A stretch of DNA of 64,000 bases from Vreelandella boliviensis LC1 (GTDB taxonomy: Bacteria > Pseudomonadota > Gammaproteobacteria > Pseudomonadales > Halomonadaceae). The stretch is from contig NZ_JH393258.1 of the NCBI RefSeq assembly GCF_000236035.1, positions 758,757 to 822,756 of the forward strand, written 5' to 3'. Position 1 is the stretch's first letter. Each line of letters opens with the position of its first letter. The notes beneath the pieces are model-generated. The model was given only the letters and a program-made list of their open reading frames with translations. It searched no databases and was not told the origin of the DNA. Made by a program: the position numbers and the translations under genes. This document shows, in pieces, positions 1 through 7,107 of the stretch.

Positions 1-66
1 TTTCCCTCCAGCCCAGATCCTTAGACAAGGTATCCACTCCATAGCTTTTGGGTTACGCTAGGTATC

Positions 67-291
67 ATGCACACTAGGCTGTCTGCGCTTAATGAGAGCT
101 TATTAGATGCCAAAAGAAAAAGGCGTTATGTCAGATATGCCAGGAAAGCAGACATATCCTGCGAGGCTCTATACCGCGCTTTGTCATCCAGTAGCTACCC
201 GACGATTAAAACTTTAGTTCCTGTCATGAGTGTTATGGGCTTAGGCCTCTTTGTCACAAATATTAAGATTAGCGTCCAGGGCGATGACTAG
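67..291 (+). CDS. Short HTH protein of the addiction-module antidote type
   Basis: A 74-residue protein. Its middle and C-terminal part (CEALYRALSS, then PTIKTLVPVM and MGLGLFV) resembles the HTH of HigA-like 'probable addiction module antidote' proteins, where the usual pattern is ALYKALS..GNP.F.T...V..ALGL. The N-terminal extension normal for that family is missing. An in-frame stop at 22-24 and no earlier start codon fix the N-terminus at 67. It ends 2 bp before the next gene, so it is probably the first gene of the ABC-3C operon and may be its repressor; that role is inference. No toxin gene accompanies it within the window. Confidence 0.55.
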   Translation: MHTRLSALNESLLDAKRKRRYVRYARKADISCEALYRALSSSSYPTIKTLVPVMSVMGLGLFVTNIKISVQGDD

Positions 292-293
292 GT

Positions 294-1253
294 ATGAAAT
301 ATGACTATGAAGACATGAGTGATGAGCAGTTTGAGAAGCTAGTCACCTTTCTTTGCCAAGAAATTCTAGGGATCGCTACTCAGGGCTTTACAAAAGGGCC
401 TGATGGGGGAAGGGATGCAAAGTTTGTTGGCACTGCTGATCTATACCCAAGTACAAGCAATCCTTGGAGTGGAATTACAGTCATCCAGGCAAAGCATACT
501 AACGGATATAACAAACACTTTTCCGAGCCTGATTTCTACAGCAAGAATGGTAGCTCAAGCGTACTGCATGAAGAAATAATAAGAATAAACAAGCTGCGCG
601 CGATGAACCAGATTGACCATTACATGTTATTTTCTAATAGGCGGCTTTCTGCAAACGCTGAGACCGAAATTCGTGCTTATCTTTCAAAGCAGTGTAACAT
701 CCCTGAGTCTTCCATTTGTCTATGTGGAATTGAACTGTTAGAAACATGGCTTAAAAGATTCCCTAAAGCAGCTGAGCTAGCTGATTTAGACAAGGTGGAC
801 TCTCCCCTTATTGTAAGCCCAGATGACCTATCTGATGTTGTATATGCACTGTCAGCACAGCTAGACTCAGGGCTAGAAATTGAGGATGACCCTCCTACAC
901 CACGTATACCTTATCAAGAAAAAAACACGATCAACAATATGTCTAAAGAGTATGCGGATACTCTTCGGAAAAGATATTTAAAAGAGACGGCACAGATTCA
1001 GGCATTTTTATCATCTCCTGAAAATCTAGAACTTTTGCAGCTCTACGAAAATGTCGTCGATGAGTTTCAGTTGAAGATCATTGCAAAGAGAAAGGAGTAT
1101 CAGAATTTTGATAGCGTAATGAACTATCTTTTTGACTTGCTCTTTGCACGCGACCCAGTCCTTAGGGGAAACAAGAAGCTGACAAAGGTAATGGTATTTT
1201 ACATGTACTGGAACTGCGATATTGGGAGCGAAGAACATGCTACGCCCAACTAA
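294..1253 (+). CDS. ABC-three-component system effector with N-terminal Mrr-like nuclease
   Basis: A 319-residue protein. Residues 1 to about 150 carry a PD-(D/E)xK-like nuclease signature: GPDGGRD near residues 35-41, then a strand ending in Q-A-K at 65-67, the Mrr/restriction-type arrangement. The C-terminal part (from about 215) is mainly helical and matches in position the C-terminal domain that ABC-three-component (ABC-3C) proteins use to dock with their partners. It overlaps the middle-component gene downstream, and a DUF2326 ATPase follows. The likely role is DNA cleavage in a phage or plasmid defence response gated by the ATPase; this is inferred from family and context. The AT-rich codon use differs from that of the chromosomal genes to the right. 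Confidence 0.75.
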   Translation: MKYDYEDMSDEQFEKLVTFLCQEILGIATQGFTKGPDGGRDAKFVGTADLYPSTSNPWSGITVIQAKHTNGYNKHFSEPDFYSKNGSSSVLHEEIIRINKLRAMNQIDHYMLFSNRRLSANAETEIRAYLSKQCNIPESSICLCGIELLETWLKRFPKAAELADLDKVDSPLIVSPDDLSDVVYALSAQLDSGLEIEDDPPTPRIPYQEKNTINNMSKEYADTLRKRYLKETAQIQAFLSSPENLELLQLYENVVDEFQLKIIAKRKEYQNFDSVMNYLFDLLFARDPVLRGNKKLTKVMVFYMYWNCDIGSEEHATPN

Positions 1254-1485
1254 GCACTCACATCCTGACCAAACAGTAATAAACGCTGCTCTTGTCATTT
1301 TGGTGCGGCTGAGAAAAGTTAGAATTGACAGCTACAGCGACCTTCTTTCATATGCAAAGAAAAGCATAAAAGGTGGTGAGTTTCTATTTCTCCCAGCATT
1401 GAATTTTTTATTTCTAACGGGAGTAGTAGAGTATCGAAAAAAAACAGACTCAATTGAGTTTATAGTCGACAATGATTCTATCTAA
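1237..1485 (+). CDS. ABC-three-component system middle component
   Basis: An 82-residue protein from the ATG at 1237, preferred over the upstream start at 1222 because a GGGAG lies 8 nt before it. The opening, MLRPTKHSHPDQTVINAAL, has the P-[ST]-K-H-x-x-P-[DE] pattern that I associate with the short middle components of ABC-3C systems (MC6-like). The rest is predicted as a small winged-helix-like helical fold ending in a beta hairpin (FLTGVVEYRKKTDSIEF). The gene overlaps both neighbours (17 bp upstream, 14 bp downstream), which suggests translational coupling and fixed stoichiometry. In this class the middle component is thought to bridge the effector and the ATPase. Confidence 0.7.
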   Translation: MLRPTKHSHPDQTVINAALVILVRLRKVRIDSYSDLLSYAKKSIKGGEFLFLPALNFLFLTGVVEYRKKTDSIEFIVDNDSI

Positions 1486-3268
1486 ACTTTACACAGACAA
1501 AGGCTCATTCTTTGAGCCCATATTTTTCAAAGATGGTCTCAACGTGATTTATGGTGAGATCCGTCTTCCAGAAAATAGAGATAAAGATACTCACAATCTT
1601 GGGAAGAGTACTTTAGGTAGAGTAATAGACTTTTCTCTTTTATCCAAGAAGGATCCAAGATCCTTCCTTTTCAAGCATGAGAAAATCTTTTCAGGCTTCA
1701 CTTTTTTTATAGAAATAAAACTTAAAAAAGGTAGCTACTTAACGGTAAAAAGAAGCGTAGCGCAAGCCTCAAAAGTTTCCTTTAAAAAGCATAACAATCA
1801 CTACCAAGACTTTTCTTTTCTTGGGGATGAAGGTTGGGATCATATCAATGTACCTTTTGATAGAGCCAAAGATCTTCTGGATAGCCTTTTAAATCTATCA
1901 TATATAAAACCATGGACTTTCAGGAATGCTCTTGGGTACCTCATACGCTCTCAAGATGATTATAACGACGTATTTAAGCTCAGAAAGTTTGGATCACGTG
2001 ATGCTCACTGGAAACCTTATCTAGCACATATACTTGGCTTCAATGCCGAATTAATATCTGAGCATTACAAAAAAGAAGAAGAACTAAGCAAAAAAGAAGT
2101 TGATGAGAGCACAATTCGAAAAGAGCTGGGGGGCTCAGTTGAAGATATAAGCAAAATAGAAGGTATTCTTCTTATCAAACAAAAAGACGCTGATAAAAAA
2201 CAGAATCTTTTGGATGCCTTTGATTTTCGTGAGCAAGATAAAGAAACAACAAAAAATTTAGTCGACGGAATCGATGAGAGAATTGCTGAGCTAAACAAAA
2301 AGCGCTACTCTCTAAAGCAAGAAAGAAAAAAAATACTCAAGTCGTTAGAAGAAGATAAAATCAACTTCCGCACTAGTGATGCAGAAAAAATATTCGAAGA
2401 TGTAGGCATTCTTTTCCCAAATCAGCTTAAGAAAGACTTTGATCAACTTATTTCTTTTAACAAAGCTATCACCGAAGAGCGAATTAGCTATCTATTAATT
2501 GAAAAAGATGAATTAGAATCCGAAATCGTCCAAATAAATAGCGAGCTTAATCGTCTCGGACAGCAGAGATCAGAATCACTTTCCTTCTTAAGTGACACTG
2601 AGATTTTCAATAAATATAAAGCGTTATCAAACCAGCTGATCATACTCCGTACAGACATAGAGACATTGGAAAGACAAAAAAAACAGGTTCATCGACTTCA
2701 AGAGCTAAGAGGAGAGATCAGAAAACTCTCTGAGAAGTGTAGTCAGCTTCAATCTCAGATCGAAGAAAACACTGAAGAACAGAACTCTGACAAAGATAGT
2801 ATTTTTTCTCAGATAAGGTTTCACTTCAGCGAAATCGTAGATGATGTCATAAACAGAAAAGCGCTCCTAAGTGCTTCACCTAACTCGAAAGGACACTTAC
2901 AGTTTAAAGCAGAGATATTAGACGAATCAGGAAACGCAACAAGCGCTGACATGGGTCATACATATCGAAAGCTGTTATGTATCGCTTTCGATCTTGCTGT
3001 GCTAAGAGCCCATCTAAACGACACATTTCCTCGCTTTGTGTTTCATGATGGCATTTTCGAATCGCTCGACAGCAGGAAAAAGGAAAATCTATTATCTGTC
3101 GCCCGCCAGTATTCGGACATGGGTGTCCAGTCAATAATTACAGTCATTGACTCAGATTTACCTAAAAGAGAAGAAGAAGATCTCCCTGTTTTTGACGAAT
3201 CAGAGATTATTCTTCAACTTCATGATGAAAATGAAAGCGGACGGCTATTCAAAATGAAGGCTTGGTAA
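1472..3268 (+). CDS. DUF2326 ABC-type ATPase of an ABC-three-component system
   Basis: A 598-residue SMC/RecN-like ABC ATPase. A split Walker A is visible as NVIYGE (about 24-29) and NLGKSTL (42-48). A long charged coiled-coil arm spans roughly residues 195-450. The C-terminal head contains DMGHTYRKLLCIAFDLAVL and a Walker-B-like FVFHDGIFESLD, which are the features of the DUF2326 family. It is the motor or sensor of the ABC-3C system and probably detects abnormal DNA or nucleoprotein before activating the nuclease subunit; that trigger is inference. It is the last gene of the operon and begins inside the end of the middle component. Confidence 0.8.
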   Translation: MILSKLYTDKGSFFEPIFFKDGLNVIYGEIRLPENRDKDTHNLGKSTLGRVIDFSLLSKKDPRSFLFKHEKIFSGFTFFIEIKLKKGSYLTVKRSVAQASKVSFKKHNNHYQDFSFLGDEGWDHINVPFDRAKDLLDSLLNLSYIKPWTFRNALGYLIRSQDDYNDVFKLRKFGSRDAHWKPYLAHILGFNAELISEHYKKEEELSKKEVDESTIRKELGGSVEDISKIEGILLIKQKDADKKQNLLDAFDFREQDKETTKNLVDGIDERIAELNKKRYSLKQERKKILKSLEEDKINFRTSDAEKIFEDVGILFPNQLKKDFDQLISFNKAITEERISYLLIEKDELESEIVQINSELNRLGQQRSESLSFLSDTEIFNKYKALSNQLIILRTDIETLERQKKQVHRLQELRGEIRKLSEKCSQLQSQIEENTEEQNSDKDSIFSQIRFHFSEIVDDVINRKALLSASPNSKGHLQFKAEILDESGNATSADMGHTYRKLLCIAFDLAVLRAHLNDTFPRFVFHDGIFESLDSRKKENLLSVARQYSDMGVQSIITVIDSDLPKREEEDLPVFDESEIILQLHDENESGRLFKMKAW

Positions 3269-3516
3269 TAGCAATAACCTCCCAAAAACTATCATAGAAA
3301 CTTGGGCTAAACGGTAGAGGTGAGGTGTCTGGCAACGACTCCCTCTCCACTCTATCGTTTAAATGCAATGAGAATCTTAGTTGCGCGTCAGTAAATCACC
3401 ATCATGTCTATTACACTTCTGCTGCTCCGCTATACAAATCACTAAAAGCAATACTATCTATTTTTTTCTTTTGGTTAGCAGAACTCGTCGAGCCCATCAG
3501 GGCGAGTAAGTTACAG

Positions 3517-3570
3517 GTAATTGCTAGACCGGCGCTTGCGGCGGTATAGCAATTACACATCCTGCCCGCT
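3517..3570 (+). other. oriT: Probable origin of transfer (MOBP/IncP-type nic region)
   Basis: A perfect 10-bp inverted repeat, GTAATTGCTA (3517-3526) and TAGCAATTAC (3547-3556), is followed at once by ACATCCTGCCCGC (3557-3569). CATCCTG followed by CCCG matches the IncP/RP4 relaxase nick consensus YATCCTG|Y, which puts nic between 3564 and 3565. An inverted repeat about 8 nt upstream of nic is the standard MOBP layout. A TraK-like gene transcribed away from the site begins 307 bp downstream, as in RP4. No relaxase or traJ is present in the window, so any transfer would need functions supplied in trans. The region 3269-3876 shows no convincing coding sequence. Confidence 0.68.
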
Positions 3571-3586
3571 TCAGCTACTGCACAAT

Positions 3587-3717
3587 AAGGACACTATAAC
3601 CGCACAATCAGTGTATGAAGGACACTATGTATGTATTATTGTCTTTGTGTCGCTGATTACACAGATTGTGCGGAAAATTATTCATTTAGTGTCCTTAAAT
3701 ATTCAAATAGTGTCCTA
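3587..3717. repeat. Nested inverted repeats with four GGACACTA boxes between oriT and traK-like gene
   Basis: GGACACTA occurs at 3589 and 3620 on the plus strand, and its complement TAGTGTCC at 3687 and 3708. Nested inside is a 16-bp inverted repeat with one mismatch: CCGCACAATCAGTGTA (3600-3615) against TACACAGATTGTGCGG (3658-3673). The whole block is symmetrical about roughly 3640. The position between the nick region and the TraK-like gene suggests binding sites for an oriT accessory protein, or iterons of a lost replicon. The sequence shows the repeats; their function is inference. Confidence 0.7.
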
Positions 3718-3876
3718 AAATATTTAAAATATGTCTTTAATGTGTATTCCAAAGGCTTAATTACGCTAGATTTCTTTTGCAATATAATACCGGTTGACAG
3801 AATATAAAATGCAATCAAAAATAATACTCTATAGATAACCTTACCACCTCAAAAAGATATCAAAGGCATATATTTT

Positions 3877-4104
3877 ATGAATTACTCAGAATTGATTGAA
3901 GGCTTAAAAAGAGAGGATGAAGAAAAAGCTAAGACCTATGGAAGGTATGCTTTTCTCAAATTTCGCGATGAAATAAAAGAAGCTCTTGATAATGGGTACT
4001 CAGCCATAGCCATATGGGAGCATTTATCTGAAAGCGGTGATATGCCGGTAAAATACAACCAATTCACCGTATACATAAGAAAATTTATTACGAAAAAATT
4101 ATAA
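3877..4104 (+). CDS. TraK-family oriT-binding accessory protein
   Basis: A 75-residue basic helical protein. The stretch KFRDEIKEALDNGYSAIAIW, followed by EHLSESG and a terminal YNQFTVYIRK, resembles the core of IncP TraK-like relaxosome proteins (pattern: VKDDIK.ALD.G.S.KAIWEHL...G.I...Y..F..YVR). Such proteins bind intrinsically bent DNA at oriT and help expose the nick site. Its place just downstream of the nick-like site and repeats supports this. The start is the only reasonable one, but the SD (AAAGG) is distant. A TTGACA lies at 3794-3799 without a well-spaced -10. Confidence 0.6.
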   Translation: MNYSELIEGLKREDEEKAKTYGRYAFLKFRDEIKEALDNGYSAIAIWEHLSESGDMPVKYNQFTVYIRKFITKKL

Positions 4105-4276
4105 GTGTTAAAGTAACGAACACTAAAACTAATAATAGTAGCCAGCATGAGATAGCAGACAGCTCATTAGATATGACATCATCATTAAAAATGATAAACG
4201 CCAAAAATAATGAGATCATTCTGATCCAAATAAGATGACATTCAGCACTCATCATTAACTGAATAACTAGATTTAG

Positions 4277-4387
4277 TTATCGAATTGGGCCGTGTTTACG
4301 TTCGTATCGCCACTTTAAAAAAAGCCCCGTGCCAATAGGTACGCCAAGCACAGCAATAAGAATTGCGAATTCAACATAATAGTTCAA
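4277..4387 (-). CDS. Possible 36-residue single-pass membrane peptide
   Basis: This small reading frame begins at a TTG (4387) preceded at 7 nt by AGGGGG. It encodes one hydrophobic helix (VEFAILIAVLGVPIGTGLFL) followed by a basic tail (KWRYERKHGPIR), a positive-inside arrangement for a small inner-membrane protein. I recognise no family. It is divergent from the interrupted HTH gene that begins at 4430, so the two could share a control region. The confidence is modest because the start is non-ATG and the ORF is short. Confidence 0.35.
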   Translation of the reverse strand: MNYYVEFAILIAVLGVPIGTGLFLKWRYERKHGPIR

Positions 4388-4604
4388 TTTGCCGCCCCCT
4401 ATTCTCTGAACGATGTCTTATCAGAATGCATGTACGGGAATTATTGTAGCACTTTCATGCGTAATATCTTTTGGGCTTGCTTGATAGATAACCAAAATGG
4501 TCACCAGGAAAAGGTGGTTACAGCTCTGTGCAGCACCCGACGTCACCCCCTGATTGAGTAGCGCTACACTTTAGAGTCCGATCCTATGGGTAAGGAGATT
4601 GGAC

Positions 4605-4868
4605 ATGAAGAAGCGTTTCAGCGAAGAACAGATCATTGGTTTCCTGGGCGAAGCAGAAGCAGGACTCCCCATCAAGGAGCTATGCCGTCGGCACGGCTTC
4701 TCAGAAGCCAGTTACTATCTATGGCGCAGCAAGTTTGGCGGTATGAGCGTGCCCGATGCCAAGCGACTCAAAGAACTTGAAGCCGAAAATGGACGCCTGA
4801 AAAAGCTGCTCGCGGAGTCGCTACTGGAAATGGAGGTCACTCGCGAGGCACTGAGAAAAAAGTGGTGA
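4605..4868 (+). CDS. IS3-family transposase OrfA
   Basis: An 87-residue HTH protein beginning at the ATG at 4605, with AAGGAG 7 nt upstream. The sequence KKRFSEEQIIGFLGEAEAG followed by IKELCRRHGFSEASYYLW is the HTH typical of IS3-family OrfA. A leucine-zipper-like helix follows (LKELEAENGRLKKLLAESLL) that mediates multimerisation with the fusion transposase. It binds the terminal inverted repeats. Its last codons overlap the slippery heptamer leading into OrfB. Confidence 0.93.
   Translation: MKKRFSEEQIIGFLGEAEAGLPIKELCRRHGFSEASYYLWRSKFGGMSVPDAKRLKELEAENGRLKKLLAESLLEMEVTREALRKKW
4856..4862 (+). promoter_or_regulatory. Programmed -1 frameshift site A_AAA_AAG
   Basis: The heptamer AAAAAAG is read in the orfA frame as A AAA AAG, the canonical bacterial -1 slippery site. 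Slipping back one base places the next codon at 4862, exactly where the orfB frame opens, and so gives the OrfAB fusion transposase. This mechanism is well established for IS3-family elements. Confidence 0.85.
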
Positions 4869-5725
4869 GCGCCCCTGCACGCCGAGAGGTGGTGCACTTT
4901 ATGGTGTCACGTGGCCTGAGTGAGCGCCGGGCGCTCCGTGTCGTCCGCATGAGTGCCAGTGCATTGCGCTATCAAGCGGCCCCAGACCGCAATGAAGCAT
5001 TGCATGAACGCATTGTGGCCTTGGCATATCGGCATCGTCGCTACGGCGCTGGCATGATCTACCTGAAGCTGCGCCAAGCCGGTGAACAGGTCAATCATAA
5101 GCGCGTCGAGCGTCTCTATGCCGCGGCTCGGTTGCAGGTGAAGCGACGCAAGCGTAAGAAGGTTCCCACGTCTGAACGAAAGCCCCTTGGCCGACCTTGT
5201 GCCGCCAACCAAGTCTGGTCGATGGATTTTGTTTTTGACCGTACGGCGGAAGGTCGCGTGATCAAGAACCTCACCGTTGTCGATGACGCCACCCATGAAG
5301 CCGTGGCTATCGTACCTGAACGCGCCATTGGTGGGCTGTCGTTAACACGGATACTGGATCATCTAGCTGTACACCGTGGGCTCCCTAACGCCATTCGTAT
5401 AGATAATGGCAAGGAATTCTGTGGGCGGGCCATGGTGGCGTGGGCTTATCTACGTGGCATTGCCCTGTTTTTAATCGAACCTGGAAAACCCAATCAAAAC
5501 GCCTATATCGAATCGTTTAACGGGCGCTTTCGAGATGAATGCCTGAACGAGCACTGGTTCACCAGCCTGCATCACGCCAGAGTTGTCATCGAGGCATGGC
5601 GACGGGAATACAACGAGGAACGACCTAAGAAGGGACTGGGAGGATTAACGCCTTCCGCCTATGCCGAGCAACTGGCGTTAAAAAACGATAAAGTAACTTC
5701 AGACTCTAAACCCGGGTGCTACTGA
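4862..5725 (+). CDS. IS3-family transposase OrfB (rve integrase core)
   Basis: A 287-residue DDE catalytic part. An HTH_21-like region (HERIVALAYRHRRYGAGMIY) is followed by the rve core. The acidic residues are visible in WSMDFVFDRT, IRIDNGKEFCG and PNQNAYIESFNGRFRDE (D, D, E with the usual 35-residue spacing before the glutamate). The frame opens at a GTG within the frameshift site, so the protein is probably made mainly as the OrfAB fusion. Its stop codon lies in the right terminal repeat. No lesion is visible, so the element could be active. Confidence 0.93.
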   Translation: MVSAPARREVVHFMVSRGLSERRALRVVRMSASALRYQAAPDRNEALHERIVALAYRHRRYGAGMIYLKLRQAGEQVNHKRVERLYAAARLQVKRRKRKKVPTSERKPLGRPCAANQVWSMDFVFDRTAEGRVIKNLTVVDDATHEAVAIVPERAIGGLSLTRILDHLAVHRGLPNAIRIDNGKEFCGRAMVAWAYLRGIALFLIEPGKPNQNAYIESFNGRFRDECLNEHWFTSLHHARVVIEAWRREYNEERPKKGLGGLTPSAYAEQLALKNDKVTSDSKPGCY

Positions 5726-6102
5726 GGATGGGGTGACGTCGTCGCCATCGAAAAAATTTTGAACAATGGTTAGAAACTTTAGGCGCAAAAAAAGAGTTTC
5801 CTCCTTTTTCAGAACCGACTGATCAAATACCTATTAGGAGAAAAGCTTATGATTTTTCACATGCTAAGCTTTCAGAAAGGAGAATAAAAATTCTAAAATT
5901 GTATGCAGCGGGATCAACCCAAGCTGAAATAGCAAGGCAGCTTGGAGTTTCAAGGCAAGCAGTCTCAAAGTCACTTTTCAAGTTAAGGGGATATTTTAAT
6001 ACTTGGGGAGAAATTTCACTTAAGAGTCTGATAAAATAAGACAAACAAAAAAGCATCATAAATATCATATTTCTAAGCATTCAGAATGCTCTCCACTTAT
6101 TC

Positions 6103-7078
6103 TTAGATGGGATCCTGGTTGCCAAGCCGTCTCCAAAAACCATTTACAAAATCTCTATCTTTAGCTTTCATTGAGTGAAGAGATACATTTCCTTCTCGAC
6201 AATTAACAAAAGAACAATCTTCTTTTCGCTCAGCCAAAATAAAGCCTTGAGTTGAAAACTCCGTTAAAACAGCGAGGGTCTTACTGGATCTTTTCATTGC
6301 AAAAATTTCCAAGTGACCCCGAACAAAATGCTTAAGAGCTTCAGCGGAAAAATGTCTATAAGTTTCGAAGCTAGTTTGTAAAATCGGCATAGCGTCAGGA
6401 TTTAAAATATCCGTTAAATTTAAAGCAACCATACCTCTTGAAAGATGATTCTTGTCAATTAAAAAGCTACTTTCAAGCTGTTTATTTGCCTCTTTTCTCT
6501 AGCTGACGCTGTGATTTTATCCTTTTGCATTCTACGTAAAGCGTCCTTCCATTTACTTGTGCGACCAAATCAGCTATATTATTTAGCTCAACGTAATATC
6601 CCGCCTTAATAAATCTTGTTGCAACACCTAGCTCAAATGCAAAGTCTCTTGACTGATCTTTTTTGCTCCCAGTGCGAAACTTTTGACCCGAAACAGCCTT
6701 TTTTATTGAATCGAGATCGATCAACTCTTTATGCTTATCAAAAACATTTTTTATTCTTATTAATTCATTTGCTTCTAAATGTGCATTAAAAAAAACCCTT
6801 AAACTTTCTTTAGCTTCCACCTTTCCTTTCTTATTCAAAAATTCTACAAAATCTCTTTCATAGTCTCCAAATCGAGTTTTTTGATAATCTATACCGTATG
6901 AACTTATCCATTCGCATGCGAACTGGTACTCTTCTTTTAACTTTTCAGCATCAAAAATAAATTTATCATAACCTGGGTCTATATATTTCACGCTTAACTC
7001 CACAAGCCTTAAATTAGGTCTCTTTACCTTTCCAAATATGATAAAGAATGCACTTTCTTTATTAGAAAAGAAAAGCAT
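6103..7078 (-). pseudogene. PD-(D/E)xK nuclease-like gene with an internal +1 frameshift
   Basis: The first frame (7078-6482) encodes 198 residues ending in a nuclease-like motif: RDFAFELGVATRFIKAGY, then IADLVAQVNGRTLYVECKR (E, D, E-x-K). It stops shortly after. The +1 frame stays open from the same point, reading EANKQLESSFLIDKNHLSRG and continuing through the 109-residue frame to 6103. Removing one A from the A4 run (T4 on the plus strand, 6493-6496) joins them as ..RQLEKEANKQLESSF.., giving a protein of about 324 residues. Families of this kind continue after the E-x-K strand with a similar A..QL helix. It may be a real mutation, a sequencing error or slippage. The function of the intact form is unknown beyond probable DNA cleavage. 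The AT-rich composition matches the island. Confidence 0.6.
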
Positions 7079-7107
7079 CTGACTTTATTACTCGAATGGT
7101 ATAAAAA

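Larger units (their letters stand above)
4544..5735 (+). mobile_element. IS3-family insertion sequence with two-frame transposase
   Basis: The element is about 1.19 kb. Both ends share CACCCC inside the longer palindrome-flanked GACGTCACCCC, and further symmetric matches lie at equal offsets: GTAGC at 4558 against GCTAC at 5718, and TTTAGAGTC at 4570 against GACTCTAAA at 5702. The exact tips are uncertain because the flanking GACGTC is itself palindromic. An ACGT 4-bp duplication is favoured because it restores the host reading frame. The element encodes orfA and orfB joined by a canonical -1 slippery site and looks intact. The type resembles the IS407-like part of the IS3 family. Confidence 0.85.
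4430..6039 (+). pseudogene. HTH protein gene interrupted by the IS3-family element
   Basis: If 4544-5735 is removed together with one copy of the flanking ACGT (4540-4543 and 5736-5739), one continuous frame of 138 codons appears from the ATG at 4430 to the TAA at 6037-6039. Its predicted 137-residue product has WLETLGAKKEFPPF in the middle. Near the C-terminus is a clear helix-turn-helix, AGSTQAEIARQLGVSRQAV, of the resolvase/homeodomain-like type. The 3' part alone (5740-6039) has no start of its own. Function is unknown; it is probably a small DNA-binding regulator of the mobile element. An internal ATG at 4457 is an alternative start. Confidence 0.65.

Noticed and set aside
67..291. A toxin-antitoxin pair at the left edge
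   Set aside because: The HTH protein resembles antidotes, but the next gene is an ABC-3C subunit and no toxin is present in the window.
3325..3718. Two overlapping reading frames (3325-3549 and 3521-3718) as small genes
   Set aside because: They run through the oriT inverted repeat and nick core, lack ribosome sites and have no protein-like composition.
4586..4780. An alternative reading frame at the start of the IS
   Set aside because: It is the other frame of orfA; orfA has the proper ATG, ribosome site and HTH.
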